A DNA stretch of 32,425 nt from Saccoglossus kowalevskii (GCF_000003605.2 NW_003112489.1:68196-100620), one strand, 5' to 3'. Positions 9,800 through 21,910 are shown, counted from the first letter of the stretch. A program made the numbers and translations. Notes: generated by a model not told the origin, from the letters alone.

Positions 9800-12590
9800 G
9801 ATAAAGACGGCACATATCACATATGACACTATGAGATAATGCTGCACACCAGAGATAGAAATGTTGATAAATGCAGTCCGCAAATATGCATAAAATTAGT
9901 TGTTTTAAAGTTTTCCTGGATAAGTATAAGTTTAGGTGGTACAAAATATGGTACAGACAATGTATTATTTCAGACTTTTGTATAATTTATCATCTCGACG
10001 TTGACATGACAACCAATATAGTTTCCGAGTTTGCCCAGGCTGTGTATTGGACAACACTACTGAACGTCACAATGTAAAACATAATTATAGACTCTTATTA
10101 ACGTATGGTATCATTTTTATCATTGCTGGTATGTTCACCTCAGATAAACTAAAGGTGGGCAACACACACACTGGCCATTATGATTATTTGACCTGACACA
10201 GTTCCCACAATTCAGCATACATTTAGTAAAGAAGCGGGTATGTTTACAAAGAAAAAATACACTTGAAATAAATGTATGTATTTAAAAAACAAATTAGACA
10301 TGTTTTTTTATTTTTACAGGTACCAATAAAAACAGTGTCACGTCGAAGGGATAACTTCAGTTCGAGGAAGAAACTGATCTCACCAATCCAGGGATGGCTA
10401 ACTGATTGAATGAAGTAACAGCCTAACCGATTTGCCACGTACACATTTGTTTCGCAATGCCAGTAATCATAAAATGGTTCTGGTATCGAACTATTCACTA
10501 ATCAATCTACGCGTGTAACACGAACGGACGTAACGCTTTATAATAAGATATCTGTGAAACGTAACACATTATACGAATATTAAACAATCTTTAGTTATTT
10601 TAAACATTACTAATTGCGGTGAACATATATAGCATTGTCGGTTTATTTGTTGTTCGCATGACAATTACACAAATACCACACTGACATAAGACGATATAAT
10701 CGACACGTAGACCACGGAACGGCGTATCTACATAAAATTGAGTTGGTTAGCACAAAATCATAAATTGTTGCAATTCTGTTTAAATATTAACTTATTGAAT
10801 TACGTTGTATTCATTGCAATGTAGCGTTACTATGTACTGTGTATTATCATAATTATTTACTAAATCATATTCACTAAGGCAAATGATTTTATTTGGTGTT
10901 ATTATTAACGATGAATTGTATTGGCGTCATATGGTAATGGTGTGACTTTCGTGCAAAAGGGAGAACCATTTATTCTACCGAGGCTAGATAAAGTTACAAT
11001 TTCCTTGAGGATTAATATTTGATCTAACACTTTTTCTTTTTCTTAAAGATGTTTGTCTCTAGATCATGCATTCCGTGTACAATGTACATCTTTATTCGTA
11101 TTTTTCTGGTCGTAACTTACCCTCCCCGAACAAATAATGGTCGTTTCCTTAATTATTGACCTATCACCCCAGAGATCGCAGCTGTCTCTTACCGCCACAA
11201 GTTACGTCATGTACAGAGTGACAACTGTACAATAAATAAATAAATGGGCGTTCACCCAGTGGTGGAAACCAAACGAAAACAAAACGAATAAGATGTCATA
11301 TAAAAGTATTCCCCTAGCAAAATAACTCGAATTTAAATAGATTTATATTCTATATTCTAAGTTGTTCCCCATTCTTAAATTGCTCTCAATGAATAGTTTG
11401 AGTGGACTGTTCTCACTGTTTCGTTACTCGTATATCTGTAGTTGTAATACGTTGATATAGTTGCATCCACACATTAACTGACTATACAGCCAACGATATT
11501 CGTTTCTGAGCTAACAGTGACACTGTCTGCTTTGCAGAACACACTGTGCATTCCATTTTCAGCGGCAGCATTGCATATTCATATTGTAAGAAATCAACAT
11601 ACCTTCCCGACTTCGGCACTCGATAGCAAGGTGAACTCTTGGGCTGGGGACCTCTATGATATGATTTTAATTTCTTTCTGGAGAAATTGATAGTTCTATT
11701 TGAATAAAATGGACGAAACCATACTGTGTGCAGTGACAGGTAGGAACTGCAACAGGTGTTCGATAGATGGTATTGGCGTTCAAGTTGAATACAGGACGTC
11801 AAAATACAACAGATGGCGTCCGCATCGTTCGTGACATGGATTACTATACAGGGATTCAATGGTGTGGTCAGTTTTTGTTCTCTGTGAAAAGTTTTCCGTA
11901 TTATGGACACATTATTCCATAAACTTTATAATTCAACGGTTACGTTTCTCGTTATCGTGTATACTACATATCTACACCAGACAGCTGAATGTCTTCCCAG
12001 CAGATGATATCCTCGTTCAAGAATCAGGACGAAGCTAAAACTTTCACAACTGCAATTCAGATCAATACCTAATGTCTGATGTTTAAAACATTGACCAACA
12101 GACATCTACATGAATGGTGTACATATTACTGTCCAATATACTGTTATACACTCTGTGTATACTAGTACAAATGTGTACACTCAAAGTGTCAGTTTTCGGA
12201 AACTTGCCGGTGGTTATTTTAGTTTCCGCTGAATTAATCGAAGTTTGGAATGATGTTCAATAACTAAAATTTGTCTGTGATAATTATTCAATAATCGATC
12301 TAGTTTTTAAAATGTATTTTCTCAACGAATTATCACTCACTACATCATCGTACGTAATTGTTCGTTTCTATTACCCCCAACAAACTAGTGCATGAGTACG
12401 ATGACGTAAACATCAGTGTCGACTAATCAGACTATACTTAAGTTCTACAAATCTCCGCAATGTATCTTCCATGGCAAATTACATCATGTCGAGTGGCTAT
12501 CCATGCAGTGGAAAACGACTACTTTGGTCATCTTTGGCATTGGATCGAACAGAGTGTAATCAGTAGTGATGTGGCGTATTGAGTACTCGA
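9800..12590. other. Intergenic region, no gene supported
   Basis: No exon with recognisable domains. The longest open frame (minus, 11910-11482, 142 residues) has no domain, no clear low-complexity or signal features, and no obvious homologue. It could be chance or a lineage-specific exon. A good minus-strand donor, 'ggggagg|gtaagt', occurs near 11120, with a CRE-like 'tgacgtaa' on the same strand near 11202, so an unannotated leader exon is conceivable. Relative to the right half, CpG dinucleotides are visibly more frequent. Confidence 0.4.
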
Positions 12591-12604
12591 CATCGAATAT
12601 CGGC

Positions 12605-12648
12605 TAATATGATATAAATATGATATAAATATGATATAAATATGATAC
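12605..12648. repeat. 11-bp tandem repeat
   Basis: The unit 'atgatataaat' is repeated about four times ('atatgatataaatatgatat...'), ending in 'gatactgtatcagtgatat'. A simple AT-rich tandem repeat. Confidence 0.85.
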
Positions 12649-12649
12649 T

Positions 12650-13670
12650 GTATCAGTGATATTTCTAACGTAACAATGTAACGATTATGGTATATCTAAT
12701 TACTAGTATAGGTATAGTATATGGGTCCGGTCGAGCAAAAACAATTTTGGCGAATATATAATTCGCGGGTTTCTTAGAACAATGTTCTGTCTGATAACGT
12801 CATCACTTGTAGGCTCGTCCCAGGTTCGTTTATAACGCACACAGTGATCAATCTCGTACACACGAACAATTGAGCCAAATTGGCTGTGTTACAGATCAAA
12901 CATTTACCTGTCATGCGTGCAGTGTTGTGCACTGGATATTTTTAAGACGATTTTAGCGATTGCTGCTACGCTGGACACGTGCAAGACGCGCTGGGACACA
13001 AATACCACCAAAATATCTCTTGGATAAGTAGATAATAACAATTGAAAAGGTATTTACGGCACTCAGTTTGAGCTACCGAAAGCTCCGATTAATCATGTGG
13101 TAGTGTCACCAGACTGCCGTATTGAGAGATTTATTCAAAATGAAAGATTTGATCCCTGATAAATGACACCAACTTATGTCGGTTGATATGCAGGACTTGG
13201 CTCCCAGGTTTGCCATAAATTACGCCACTAGCGACACAATATCGAAGTGTATCAATTGTCAGTATCACATGAACGGGCCAACCAATAAACAACCTTGAAA
13301 ATATGCTTTTAATTATTGACATTTTACACCTAATTTATTTCTTTGGATGCCTTTTAACGACGACGTTCATCCAAGTTCTGGAGACATTTTAGGCCGACAT
13401 GTTACGATCCATGATGGCGTTTATTTCACACAGACACAAAAAATCCTTTCCAATATAACGTGCCATCACGTTTACTAAAACCGTTAGTAACCGTGGTGCC
13501 ATGTGATATGAATTGGATTTTTTGTGATTACAGGGTCTGTCAAGTAAATAATTCATTAACCCAAAAGGCACGTTTATAGCTCGATTTATAGCGAATAGGA
13601 ACTTAGAATAGGAACATTTCCGAACAGTAATGTCAGTATGTACAGTGTATAACGCCTTGCTAATACGCTG
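12650..13670. other. No gene recognised
   Basis: Mixed-composition DNA with fair CpG content. The minus-strand frames at 13322-13131 and 13571-13389 are short, with no domain-like pattern. Confidence 0.45.
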
Positions 13671-13754
13671 CCTTTACTTAATATGTATTTATGCTAACAA
13701 GAAAATACTCCATGTACCGTAACTTTAACAATTTATTTAGAGCCCTACACAATA

Positions 13755-13860
13755 TCAGACTGCCCTCTCCCGGCGTTACTTGTTGGCGATTGAAGTCCAA
13801 CGGCGAGGGCGTACGAAATAACGCCCAACTGGTTCTAAAACGCCAGCAAGTACCGTGGAT
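13755..13860. repeat. GC-rich imperfect foldback
   Basis: A local GC-rich island. 'gccctctcccggcgtt' pairs imperfectly with 'aacggcgagggcg', and 'acttgttggcg' pairs with 'cgccagcaagt' (one mismatch). The two pairs overlap, so alternative stems are possible. It could be the remnant of a foldback transposon or a structured RNA. Open frames exist on both strands here (13691-13912 plus, 13902-13678 minus), but neither has a recognisable domain. Confidence 0.4.
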
Positions 13861-13919
13861 GGTGTCTATTCTACTGCAAACACGTGTCTTTTTAGCTAGC
13901 ATATTATTTTAGCTTATCC

Positions 13920-14245
13920 GTAATTTTGCTAATTCAAGATAAATTACATTCTCACAATGAGATTGTTAGGCCTCTAAATATTCACAAAAATAGTATATAG
14001 TTATTTAAATGCGTTTTACAGTAGCTCATTGAATTCATTTAATTTGTCACCCTGAAAGATCTGCAATGTTTTTGAGAATAATTTACAAGACCGATTATTA
14101 TCGCAGACATGTTGCAGGTCACAGTTGTTGGCTAAAAACTAAGATGCTTTAAAACACAATTTTCATTACTCAAAGCCTCACATTAATCTTGCCCAACAGG
14201 CAATGTTATAAGGTATCCTCTATATGTTGAATCATCTCTGGTTAT
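13920..14245. other. No gene recognised
   Basis: AT-rich unique-looking DNA between the GC-rich foldback and copy 2 of the 157-bp family. No exon or RNA gene seen. Confidence 0.5.
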
Positions 14246-14299
14246 CCAAATGTATATTTTCTACAACCTACCCGGCAGACAAGAAAGTTCTGTTGCTGA

Positions 14300-14545
14300 T
14301 GGACGTACCTATCTACGTACCAATGCATTTGAGTTGGTAGTTTTCAACAAGTCGAAAATATCATTTTTTACCAAGAATAGAGAATTGAAGATATCCTCAC
14401 AAAAGTCCACCCAAAGTATGTACATACTAAGTACCAAAGCAATTGAGCTGTTAGTTTTCAAGAAGTCAAAAATAAAATTGTTGACGAACAACTATCCATA
14501 TGAACAGGTCAGCTCTGTTATCTTTAAAGACAGCGGAGCTTAAAT
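14300..14545 (+). mobile_element. Helitron/pearl-like repeat element (copy 2)
   Basis: Shares the ordered blocks of the 1.7-2.45 kb array: 'agttttcaacaag', 'gaaaatatca', 'ttttttaccaa', 'agagaattgaagatatc', 'gtccaccca', 'accaaagcaattg'. About one and a half core units are present. The right end contains a short hairpin, 'agctctgt' to 'acagcggagct' (about 14512-14540), the same type of terminus as near 2430-2450. A terminal hairpin of this kind fits Helitron-like 3' ends, by inference. The overlapping open frames (14250-14543) are repeat by-products. Confidence 0.6.
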
Positions 14546-14782
14546 GATAATTTTAAAGTAACTATGTTATGGAGAAGGCAGTTATTTCTTTCCATGGTGT
14601 TGTACCCTCGGGCAAGATGCAAAACAGTCTCTCTAACGAGGAGAACATGGAAACCAGTTATGGAATGTTTAGCTAAACCTATATGCATGTACGTGTCAGC
14701 AGGGGCTGCTTCCAAACAAGGTTGGTTTGGTTTTGTTCATGTATGTGGAAGCCATATAAAAATAGACTTGTTATACATGACC

Positions 14783-15126
14783 ACAGGGAGCCCAGGAACT
14801 ATGATCAACTGTATGCAGTCTCTATGGGGGGGGGGGGGGGGTATCGGCTGGTATCTTGTGTGAGAAATAGACAAATGATGAAGGCTCCAGCGAGCTCATA
14901 TTTTTTAAACTGGAAAAAACGGACAAACAGAATGAAAAATAAAATCTATAAAAAATACCAGGTTGAAGAATGTTAGTTGCTCTTTCAAATTTCGCCAAAA
15001 TAAATCTGCAGAATAAATCAAGAAAACTACACAAATTGACTCCATTTATGAATAATTAAAGCACGGCACATTTGGAGGCTCATAGGGACTGTGTAGAGTT
15101 GATTATAGTTCCTGGGCTCCCTGGGA
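14783..15126. mobile_element. Foldback / MITE-like element with about 45-bp inverted arms and a poly-G run
   Basis: The left arm, beginning 'cagggagcccaggaacta' (14784-14827), and the right arm (15081-15126, ending 'tagttcctgggctccctgg') are inverted copies with a few mismatches, the match running through 'atcaact' and 'agtc' to 'tatg'. The arms enclose about 255 bp with no recognised gene. Right inside the left arm is an uninterrupted run of 16 G (14826-14841). No clear target duplication was found. Short open frames crossing this segment on both strands are not credible genes. Confidence 0.7.
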
Positions 15127-15129
15127 TAT

Positions 15130-17270
15130 GACTGCACAATTGATAGTCTTGAATATACCAATGTAAGAACATTGTGGAGTTGAAGCTAGGATTATTGTAA
15201 TAAGTAGAATCATATTCATTGACGACAGATTGCTTTTTTTTATTACACAATAAGGCATGTCTAGTAAATACAGTAATTGGATTTAATCACACATGCAGTT
15301 AGTATTTTAATCAGCCATTTCGTGCAAAAAGTAGTTTTATCTAACCAAAAAATATATATAATCTAACAGTAACTGTAAAACAAATCACAATTGCTTCTTC
15401 CATGTCAAACTATTTACATCACATTCAAACATTTGTTATTGTTTACAACGAATGTGGCAACAACAGTGTAGTATGTAATGGAAATAGAATCGTCACTTGA
15501 CATCACAGGCATGTATACTTTAGGCTGGCCATTTTGAACCATCACGATGACAAGCAGTAAAAGTTGGGTAATATTGAGGTTATCACAGGAAAATTTGGGT
15601 AATAAAGGATTCAGCACCACTATGTGACACCACACTGTCTCCAGGTATACATTGTAGTATTCATGTGACTACCTCATAAATCTGAACTGATGATAATCCT
15701 GCAATTACATGAGTACATTCCATAAGTACCAACTCTCAAAGATGTTTTCTACAATATAATGCATGTCAAGTAAGTATTTTTCTGCATAAAAGTACAAACT
15801 CCAGCAAATATTCTCTGGATGCCAATTAGTATCTTTGCTGAAAGTCAACACAACATTCTTGATATAATACTTCATTGTACAAATTTACAGAGTCTGCGAG
15901 TGTGACTACACGTGTGTAAAATGGTTAATTCCAATCTATCGAAAGTCAGCTGCTTCATAATCTCAAATATAAAAAAAATCTTGCACATTAACGTAAATTA
16001 ATTTTGCAGTAAAGAAAATTACTATAAAAGACTAAAAACTAAAAGAACCACCATGCAATTCAAGCATACATGCAGCTATATGTACTAATTCACCACTTTG
16101 TTTCATCAAATGAATCAGTGACCATGATTATACCAAATAAGCACAATTTTCAGATAACCAAATAAACTTGTTTAGTAATCAGCCTGGGAAAAAACTACAA
16201 GTCTGAACAAATGGGAAAAAAAATAATTCTAATACTAAAAAAGTATTTCAGATTTTCATTGATAAACAAAGTAACTTCCTGACTTGGAGCAAGGATTAAA
16301 CAATATTTCAGAAATCCATTGAGAAACAAAGTAACTTTTTTTCTGCAATGAATATTACACACCAAGTACAGTACTATTAATGTCTCTTTTAGAAAATACA
16401 TGCAATTTATCTGACCAGGTTTGCAATATCCAGTTAATGTGGAAATGCTAGCATTTAATTGGAGTTTGTTAATCACAACCCAAGTCTGGCAAGTTAGAGC
16501 AAATAAGATGAAGGGAACAAGTGTTGTTCATTTTTTGCATCAATAGATTACACAATAAATCAAATCTGGTTATCACGTTTCAGTTAAAAGTCCATTAAGT
16601 GTTTAAAATAAATGCTTAATTGGCAGCTAATCTAAGAATCTTGTAGTAAATTATCAGTTAACAGTGATACCGAATAGAACAAGTCTGATGTGCTGACAAT
16701 AGACGATTGCATTCTTGATCAGAACATCCAACTGCGAAGATGTGATTGTGTAATTGATGATTTCAGACTTCTTTGTAAAGAAAGTTCCATTTTCACGATA
16801 AATGAGCACACTGCATTTCCAATTTATCAGAATGCATGGGAAGTGATTTTTAACAAACCTGTTTGTATTCAAATACTTTGGCAAGAAATAATTCATAATA
16901 AAATATATTTTAGATATCTAATTTATTCAATTATTTTTTCATTATAGTTATCTGTCTAATTAGTTAGATATTCTTTCTTACAGCTAGCATCACCAGAGTA
17001 TAGCATCACAATTCTTGTAATATTGTTCTTGCATTTTTTTAAGCAATGAGGGTGTAATTCAGTTTAACCACTTACATCTTGTAGTCTCCATATTGATTTT
17101 TAACCCACAAGCAAAAGAAAACTCAACAGTTTGATACACGTGAATGACACATTTTCAGGACTCTCACATGACAGAATGTAGCATTTGAGAAAACTTGGAG
17201 GTCAATTGCTTTGTATAGGTTGTTATAGAGCAGGAAAATACTTGGCTAATCGAAATATAAGCTACAGATA
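15130..17270. other. No gene recognised; downstream of glycogenin
   Basis: AT-rich DNA without exon-like frames. The opposed frames at 16690-16947 and 16896-16654 overlap and have no domain. Near 16236-16340 a roughly 75-bp block ('aaagtaacttcctgact' and 'aaagtaacttttttt', each preceded by 'tttcag' and 'ccattgagaaacaa' or 'tcattgataaacaa') is duplicated once in tandem. Confidence 0.5.
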
Positions 17271-17280
17271 CTGAGGTAAG

Positions 17281-17359
17281 TTAAATTACCTGCTGAAGTC
17301 AGTTTTTTTTTCCATTCAGTTCAGCTATACATGGAGGCTTTCAGCAGGTAATGTGTTAA
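17281..17359. repeat. Small hairpin repeat (copy 1 of 2)
   Basis: 'attacctgctgaag' (17285-17298) and 'tttcagcaggtaat' (17339-17352) form a stem of about 13-20 pairs with a T-rich loop. A diverged copy lies at about 27931-28007. Size and shape are those of a tiny foldback element; a microRNA precursor is a less likely alternative. Confidence 0.5.
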
Positions 17360-17524
17360 GTAAGGTAATATGACAACAGATGAAGGCACCAAAACAAATA
17401 CACTAAGAACAAGCCATGCATGGCGCAGTCCCCGGTAAGTTATCAAATCTAAGATATATAGTTCTGTTTATAGTACTGTACAATACTTGTCCATATTGAG
17501 ATATTGCGCTGGAACATCATTCAG

Positions 17525-18110
17525 TAAAACAAAATGGTCATCAGTTGGCCATTTTTAATCCTATCTGATGCCGTGCATCAGGGACCCAATAATGTCTAAT
17601 GTATATACCAAATTTGAACAAAATCCATCTAAACAACCAAGATCCGGTTCCAGAAATGCTTGATTTTTTTACTACACCGCCATTCGGGCATTCGGAATCA
17701 GATCATCGAACCAATATATCTGTATATCTATGAGATAATGAATATTCAAAATTTTAACATAATCAGTCACAGCATGGCACTAGAACCAGATTCATTAAAA
17801 CAAAAAGGCCACCAGTTGGCCATTTTGAATCTGATCCGGGGAAAAAAAAGACTTGCATCAAGGTCCCATAATGTCCCAAGTTTGAACACAATCTGTAAAC
17901 ATCTGAGAAATGCTTGATTTTGACGGTTTTTTAGTACAAATATGGCTGCCATTTGGCCATCTTGAATCAGTTTTTGAAATAAATTGATGTGCACATGTAC
18001 AATATTATGTAAGTGTGAAGTTTGAATGTGATACATCCAGGCATGTCTAATATATAGGTCCAAACACATGGACTCAGAGATCAATCCATAAGTTCCGTTT
18101 TCAGACTGTG
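17525..18110 (+). repeat. Repeat family with a 'ggccaccagttggcc' core (array 2)
   Basis: Units near 17528 and 17797 share 'aaaacaaaa', 'ccagttggccatttt' or 'tcagttggccattttt', 'gggacccaataatgtc' or 'aggtcccataatgtcc', 'aagtttgaacaca' or 'aaatttgaacaaa', and 'agaaatgcttgattt', about 268 bp apart. A third partial unit starts near 17941 ('atggctgccatttggccat'). The family resembles array 1 at 1.1-1.7 kb. The open frames at 17660-17917 (plus) and 18114-17767 (minus) run through it and are not independent genes. Confidence 0.65.
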
Positions 18111-18157
18111 TCAAAACAGACTAAAAAGTTGCACCCAGTAATTACAGAGATCATATC

Positions 18158-18163
18158 TTTATT
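18158..18163 (-). promoter_or_regulatory. Candidate poly(A) signal for glycogenin
   Basis: AATAAA on the minus strand, about 1.3 kb downstream of the glycogenin stop. ATTAAA variants lie closer (19431-19426 and 19053-19048). Which one is used cannot be decided from sequence; in DNA this AT-rich the hexamer is common by chance. Confidence 0.2.
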
Positions 18164-18199
18164 TCACATCATGATTTTTTTACAAAAGGCATAAATATG

Positions 18200-19440
18200 G
18201 CCACCACTGGACAATCAACACAATGGTACATGCTGATCCAAGATTAAGATTGATCACATTTCTGTATTCAGTGTACGTTTTTCTTATTTACGTCATTGAT
18301 GCAATCAAGCATCAATAGTTGACAATGTTTGGCCAGGTTAAATATACAGATTTATACAACAAACTATACTGTCTGAAAATTTGACATGTATTGCGAGCAC
18401 TTCTTTTGAAATTTTAATACAGTAGACCATGGCACCTAAAATCATTTTAGTTGCCCAAATTCACTCATTTCCTAAATAGTGAATGTATACCTCATTATGG
18501 CAATTTAGCCTTCTACCTGTGTTCACACAAGTGTCATTGGAATTTATGCTGATGCTGATATTCCCTTTCAAAGAGGGTTTAAAACGCTGCCATTTTAAGC
18601 CTTTTGTTGCCGGTGTAGCATGCTTGCATCTGTTTTTCTCTTACCCTAATGCAAGTTACACTGGCATTAAGACACAAAAAAACAGATATGAATTAGATAT
18701 GAATATAAAGGACATGCACAGATTACAAAGCTGTATTACATCAAAGCTCTGGTCTAGAAGAAAGTAAAATGTATGAAGTCAAGTTTTTATAATAGTGTTA
18801 ATTTGGTTATCATACAACTAGCAAGCCACATCTTCTCAATAACAATTATAATTTTGTTCTGAAAAATCAAAATTTACTTTTTTTCAACAAGGTATGAAAA
18901 ATTGCAAATCGACAAATATCTTTAAATGAAGTTGGAAGACATGTAAAAAGTCTGCCGAATTATTTGAAAATAAGCAAATGATAATAGACTATACAAGACC
19001 TAATTATGACCACAGAATGAAGTGTTAATAGATAATCCATATAAATGTTTAATGTCATAAACAAAAAGCAATAACTGCATATCGAAAAAAGTTAGACACT
19101 CATTAAACTGCTCGATGACAGTCATGAACAGGCTGCAACACAGTGCGACACCAAAACAATAACTTGAATGGCCATTTGGGAATATTAACTTAAACGACTG
19201 CACTGTTAACCAAGTTTATAACCACCACACAAGTTCAGTCAGATTGACACCATGCAAGAGATCTACATCGTAGATTATTTCTGCTTGTTTATACCCATAC
19301 ATTTATATTGACCCATATTACAATTTACAGCGTATCTACAAACACAGGCTCAGTCCCCACTAATACACAATGTATTCTTAACATCACTACCTTTTTTACA
19401 ATGATTTTTTTTACTTATCAAATAATTTAATATCAGTCAA
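18200..19440. other. Probable glycogenin 3' UTR and flank, no other gene seen
   Basis: No exon-like frame on either strand. Part of this stretch should be the glycogenin 3' untranslated region, transcribed leftward from 19457. The frames at 18483-18767 (plus) and 19203-19000 (minus) lack domains and are considered chance. Confidence 0.4.
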
Positions 19441-19457
19441 TTCTATGTCCACCTAAT

Positions 19458-19664
19458 TTATGGACCATTGTTGATCTTTTCGTCCAGTTTCTTCTTAATA
19501 TTTTCAAAACGATCTTCACCCAGGTAGTCAATCTGTCCCTGTTCCCACTGAAATTGACGAGTACGACTGTCAACAGGATGTGCTGGTACCCCAGGCTCTG
19601 TAGGACTACTGGGAGGTGTTGCTGTGCTCAGCAACTTCAGCTTACCCAACTCACTGCTCATAGT
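19458..19664 (-). CDS. GYG: Glycogenin terminal exon: glycogen-synthase-binding C-terminus
   Basis: The intron ends 'tttctgtag' (AG at 19666-19665). The exon reads in phase 0 from ACT ATG AGC, giving TMSSELGKLKLL..., and ends at TAA (19460-19458), 68 residues. The Met inside it is internal, not a start. A short Pro/Ser/Thr linker (about residues 13-34) leads to WEQGQIDYLGEDRF and ENIKKKLDE, which closely match the conserved C-terminal motif of animal glycogenins (human: [22 protein letters not shown]). In the family this peptide docks onto glycogen synthase and brings the priming glucan to the elongating enzyme. The exon follows the long linker exon 27623-26436 after a 6.8-kb intron with matching phase. 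The 3' UTR continues leftward. Confidence 0.95.
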   Translation of the reverse strand, partial: TMSSELGKLKLLSTATPPSSPTEPGVPAHPVDSRTRQFQWEQGQIDYLGEDRFENIKKKLDEKINNGP

Positions 19665-19800
19665 CTACAGAAACATCAATGAAAATAGAAGCATGATATT
19701 AGTCATTAGGTAGGAGTTTTGTTGTCTACATTCTGACCTGGTGGTGTGGAAATAATGGAAAACAACAATTACTAAAGTCAATCTGATGAAACTCTCTGCA

Positions 19801-19849
19801 TACAAAACATTGATAATCTTCAAAGTGTAACATTCATAACTAGAGAAAA
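19801..19849 (+). repeat. 49-bp exact direct repeat, copy 1
   Basis: Bases 19801-19849 are identical to 21911-21959 on the same strand, beginning 'tacaaaacattgataatc' and ending 'ctagagaaaa'. The flanks differ on both sides. Confidence 0.95.
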
Positions 19850-20964
19850 TCCTATTGCCCATGTTGTGAGTCTCGGTGAATATTTTCTATTCACTGTGAG
19901 ATCTTGCGTTATGCTGAATTTGAATGTAAACGAGGCAAACAAAGGGCATATTGTCATTGTGGCATTCAATAAACTTAAAACATTGAACTATAAAAAAAAT
20001 AATTTGAAGTTCAAAATCAATCATTCGATTTTGCAGCAGATGTTCTGTTTGTGGTTTTCATTACACAATGGAAAATAAACTATTTTAACTAGAAATAGAG
20101 CTTAATTAACATAACAATGGTTACAATATGCAAATCTACTGAAAAGTATGATGATCCCAAATATGATATACATGACATCAAAGTCCCTGTATAGTGTATA
20201 GAAGAACTGTGATGACATGTATACTGTCTCCCCAAGAGTGTACATGCATGTATATGGACCTATCACACTGTACCAATAACTCTGCTTGCAGCAGTTAATA
20301 ATTACAAATACTGTACAACAGCGACTTTTTTGCACACTTTACTGAGTTTCCTGAGGACACCCTCTCTGTCACTGTCAAGCCGGTGAGGCAAATGGGCGTT
20401 CTCAGAGTTCCATGATTTCCAGTCTTGTGAAATAACACAATAGGAGACTTCCAATGCAATTAAAACAGCTTCTTTTATATTGAATTACATGAACAATAAA
20501 TATACAAATTCTGTATCAAAAACAAGTATTCTTCAGCCATGGACAAATTCTATTTCATTTCCAAATCACTGGTTTGTGTCACAAATGGCTAGTGTATGTA
20601 TGAGCAGCATACAGATATAGCATGTGGAGTGCCATTCCACATTTTTATTCTGTTCAAGTACATAGACAACATACCATTATATTTCCATTTCTGTAATAAA
20701 TGATAAAATAGAATTAGTTACAATTTGGTACGTCAGTAGAAATCACACTTAAAAGCAGTTGTACCAGGAGCCGTCAACTGCAAATCTGTTTGATGACAAT
20801 GTTCGTTTAAATTAGTTGACTGCGAATAAAGCAAGATTAATATTGGTAATTAAGAAAATGTTAGAAGTTTATAACCATGCTTATTAACCATGCAAAGTGA
20901 TTTCAATATTTAATAATGCTCAATAACTGATAAATAAAAAGCACATTTTATACACGTGTAGTTA

Positions 20965-20986
20965 ACACAGCACAGCACAGCACAAA
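20965..20986. repeat. Short 'cacag' microsatellite
   Basis: 'cacag' is repeated four times ('aacacagcacagcacagcac'). Trivial tandem repeat inside the glycogenin intron. Confidence 0.8.
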
Positions 20987-21910
20987 ACAAAAACATTGAG
21001 CATGTACCAAAATGATAGGCAACATAATATTGAACGCTAATGAATGTAAAGTAGTTGAATTGTATCGGAATCCACCCCAAAAAATAATTATTTTCATGGT
21101 CTAATTATTGAAATGATTATGGTAATTTAGATGTAAATATGCAGGTAAATCACTCCTTATATTCTTGATGCAAAAGTACACGACAACTCTAAATGTCTGA
21201 CCAATTTCAAAATTAATAGAAGCCGTAATTTGATATTTTGTATGGTCCACAGCATAGTAATATATCGGTAGCTACTTGGCTAACAATTTATATGAAATCA
21301 TTGTTTGATTTGAACTGGTTAGTTTAAGAGACAAATGCAGCACATTAAACATTTATTCTTTGTATAATTGCAGTCATTTTTGTGTGTGTGTGAATGGTCA
21401 TCTATTGTAATATCCACTAAACCTGTTTACTGATCACTCGATAGTGGAAAATGCAGAAGTTACAGCGCTAGTCACACTGAACGCTGTGATAGCATTAATG
21501 TTTTGTATAGACAACACAGATTTACACATACTTGATGGCACCCACAAATACACTAAAAACACCAAGTGTTGTGTTGATACACATAACACGTACGTTTTTT
21601 TTTAGTTCTATTCACCTATGTTTGTAAGACTTATTAGTGGAGATAATAAACCACAAACACATTCTTGTATGCAGAAACAGACTGCATTCTGCATTTAATG
21701 TTTCACTCTCATAAAAGTGGTTTGATTCTGCCAGTTCAATTCAAACACAGACAACAATCAGCAGATGTGCTAATTAGTGAGCAAATTTGAGGGTTTTGGT
21801 GATCTAGAATTTAAGAGAGCAACAGTATTTAAATTTACAAATAGTGGTCGTATAATATCATGAGGACAATATCACAATATTACTGAAATCTTTAAAGCTA
21901 GTGATAAATT

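Noticed and set aside
11482-11910. 142-residue open frame on the minus strand
   Set aside because: No domain, no coding-like composition, no clear splice context. Frames of this length can occur by chance in 32 kb. Kept only as a remark in the intergenic entry.
14564-14976. Overlapping 97-99 residue plus-strand frames
   Set aside because: They cross the inverted-repeat arm and the poly-G run (giving poly-Gly), so they are low-complexity by-products.
17767-18114. 115-residue minus-strand frame
   Set aside because: Runs through the 'ggcc' repeat family, which is decayed and present elsewhere in non-coding form.
19458-19661. Reading the glycogenin last exon as an independent 67-residue gene starting at Met
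   Set aside because: A perfect acceptor lies three bases upstream, the phase fits the upstream exon, and the C-terminal motif is the known tail of glycogenin.
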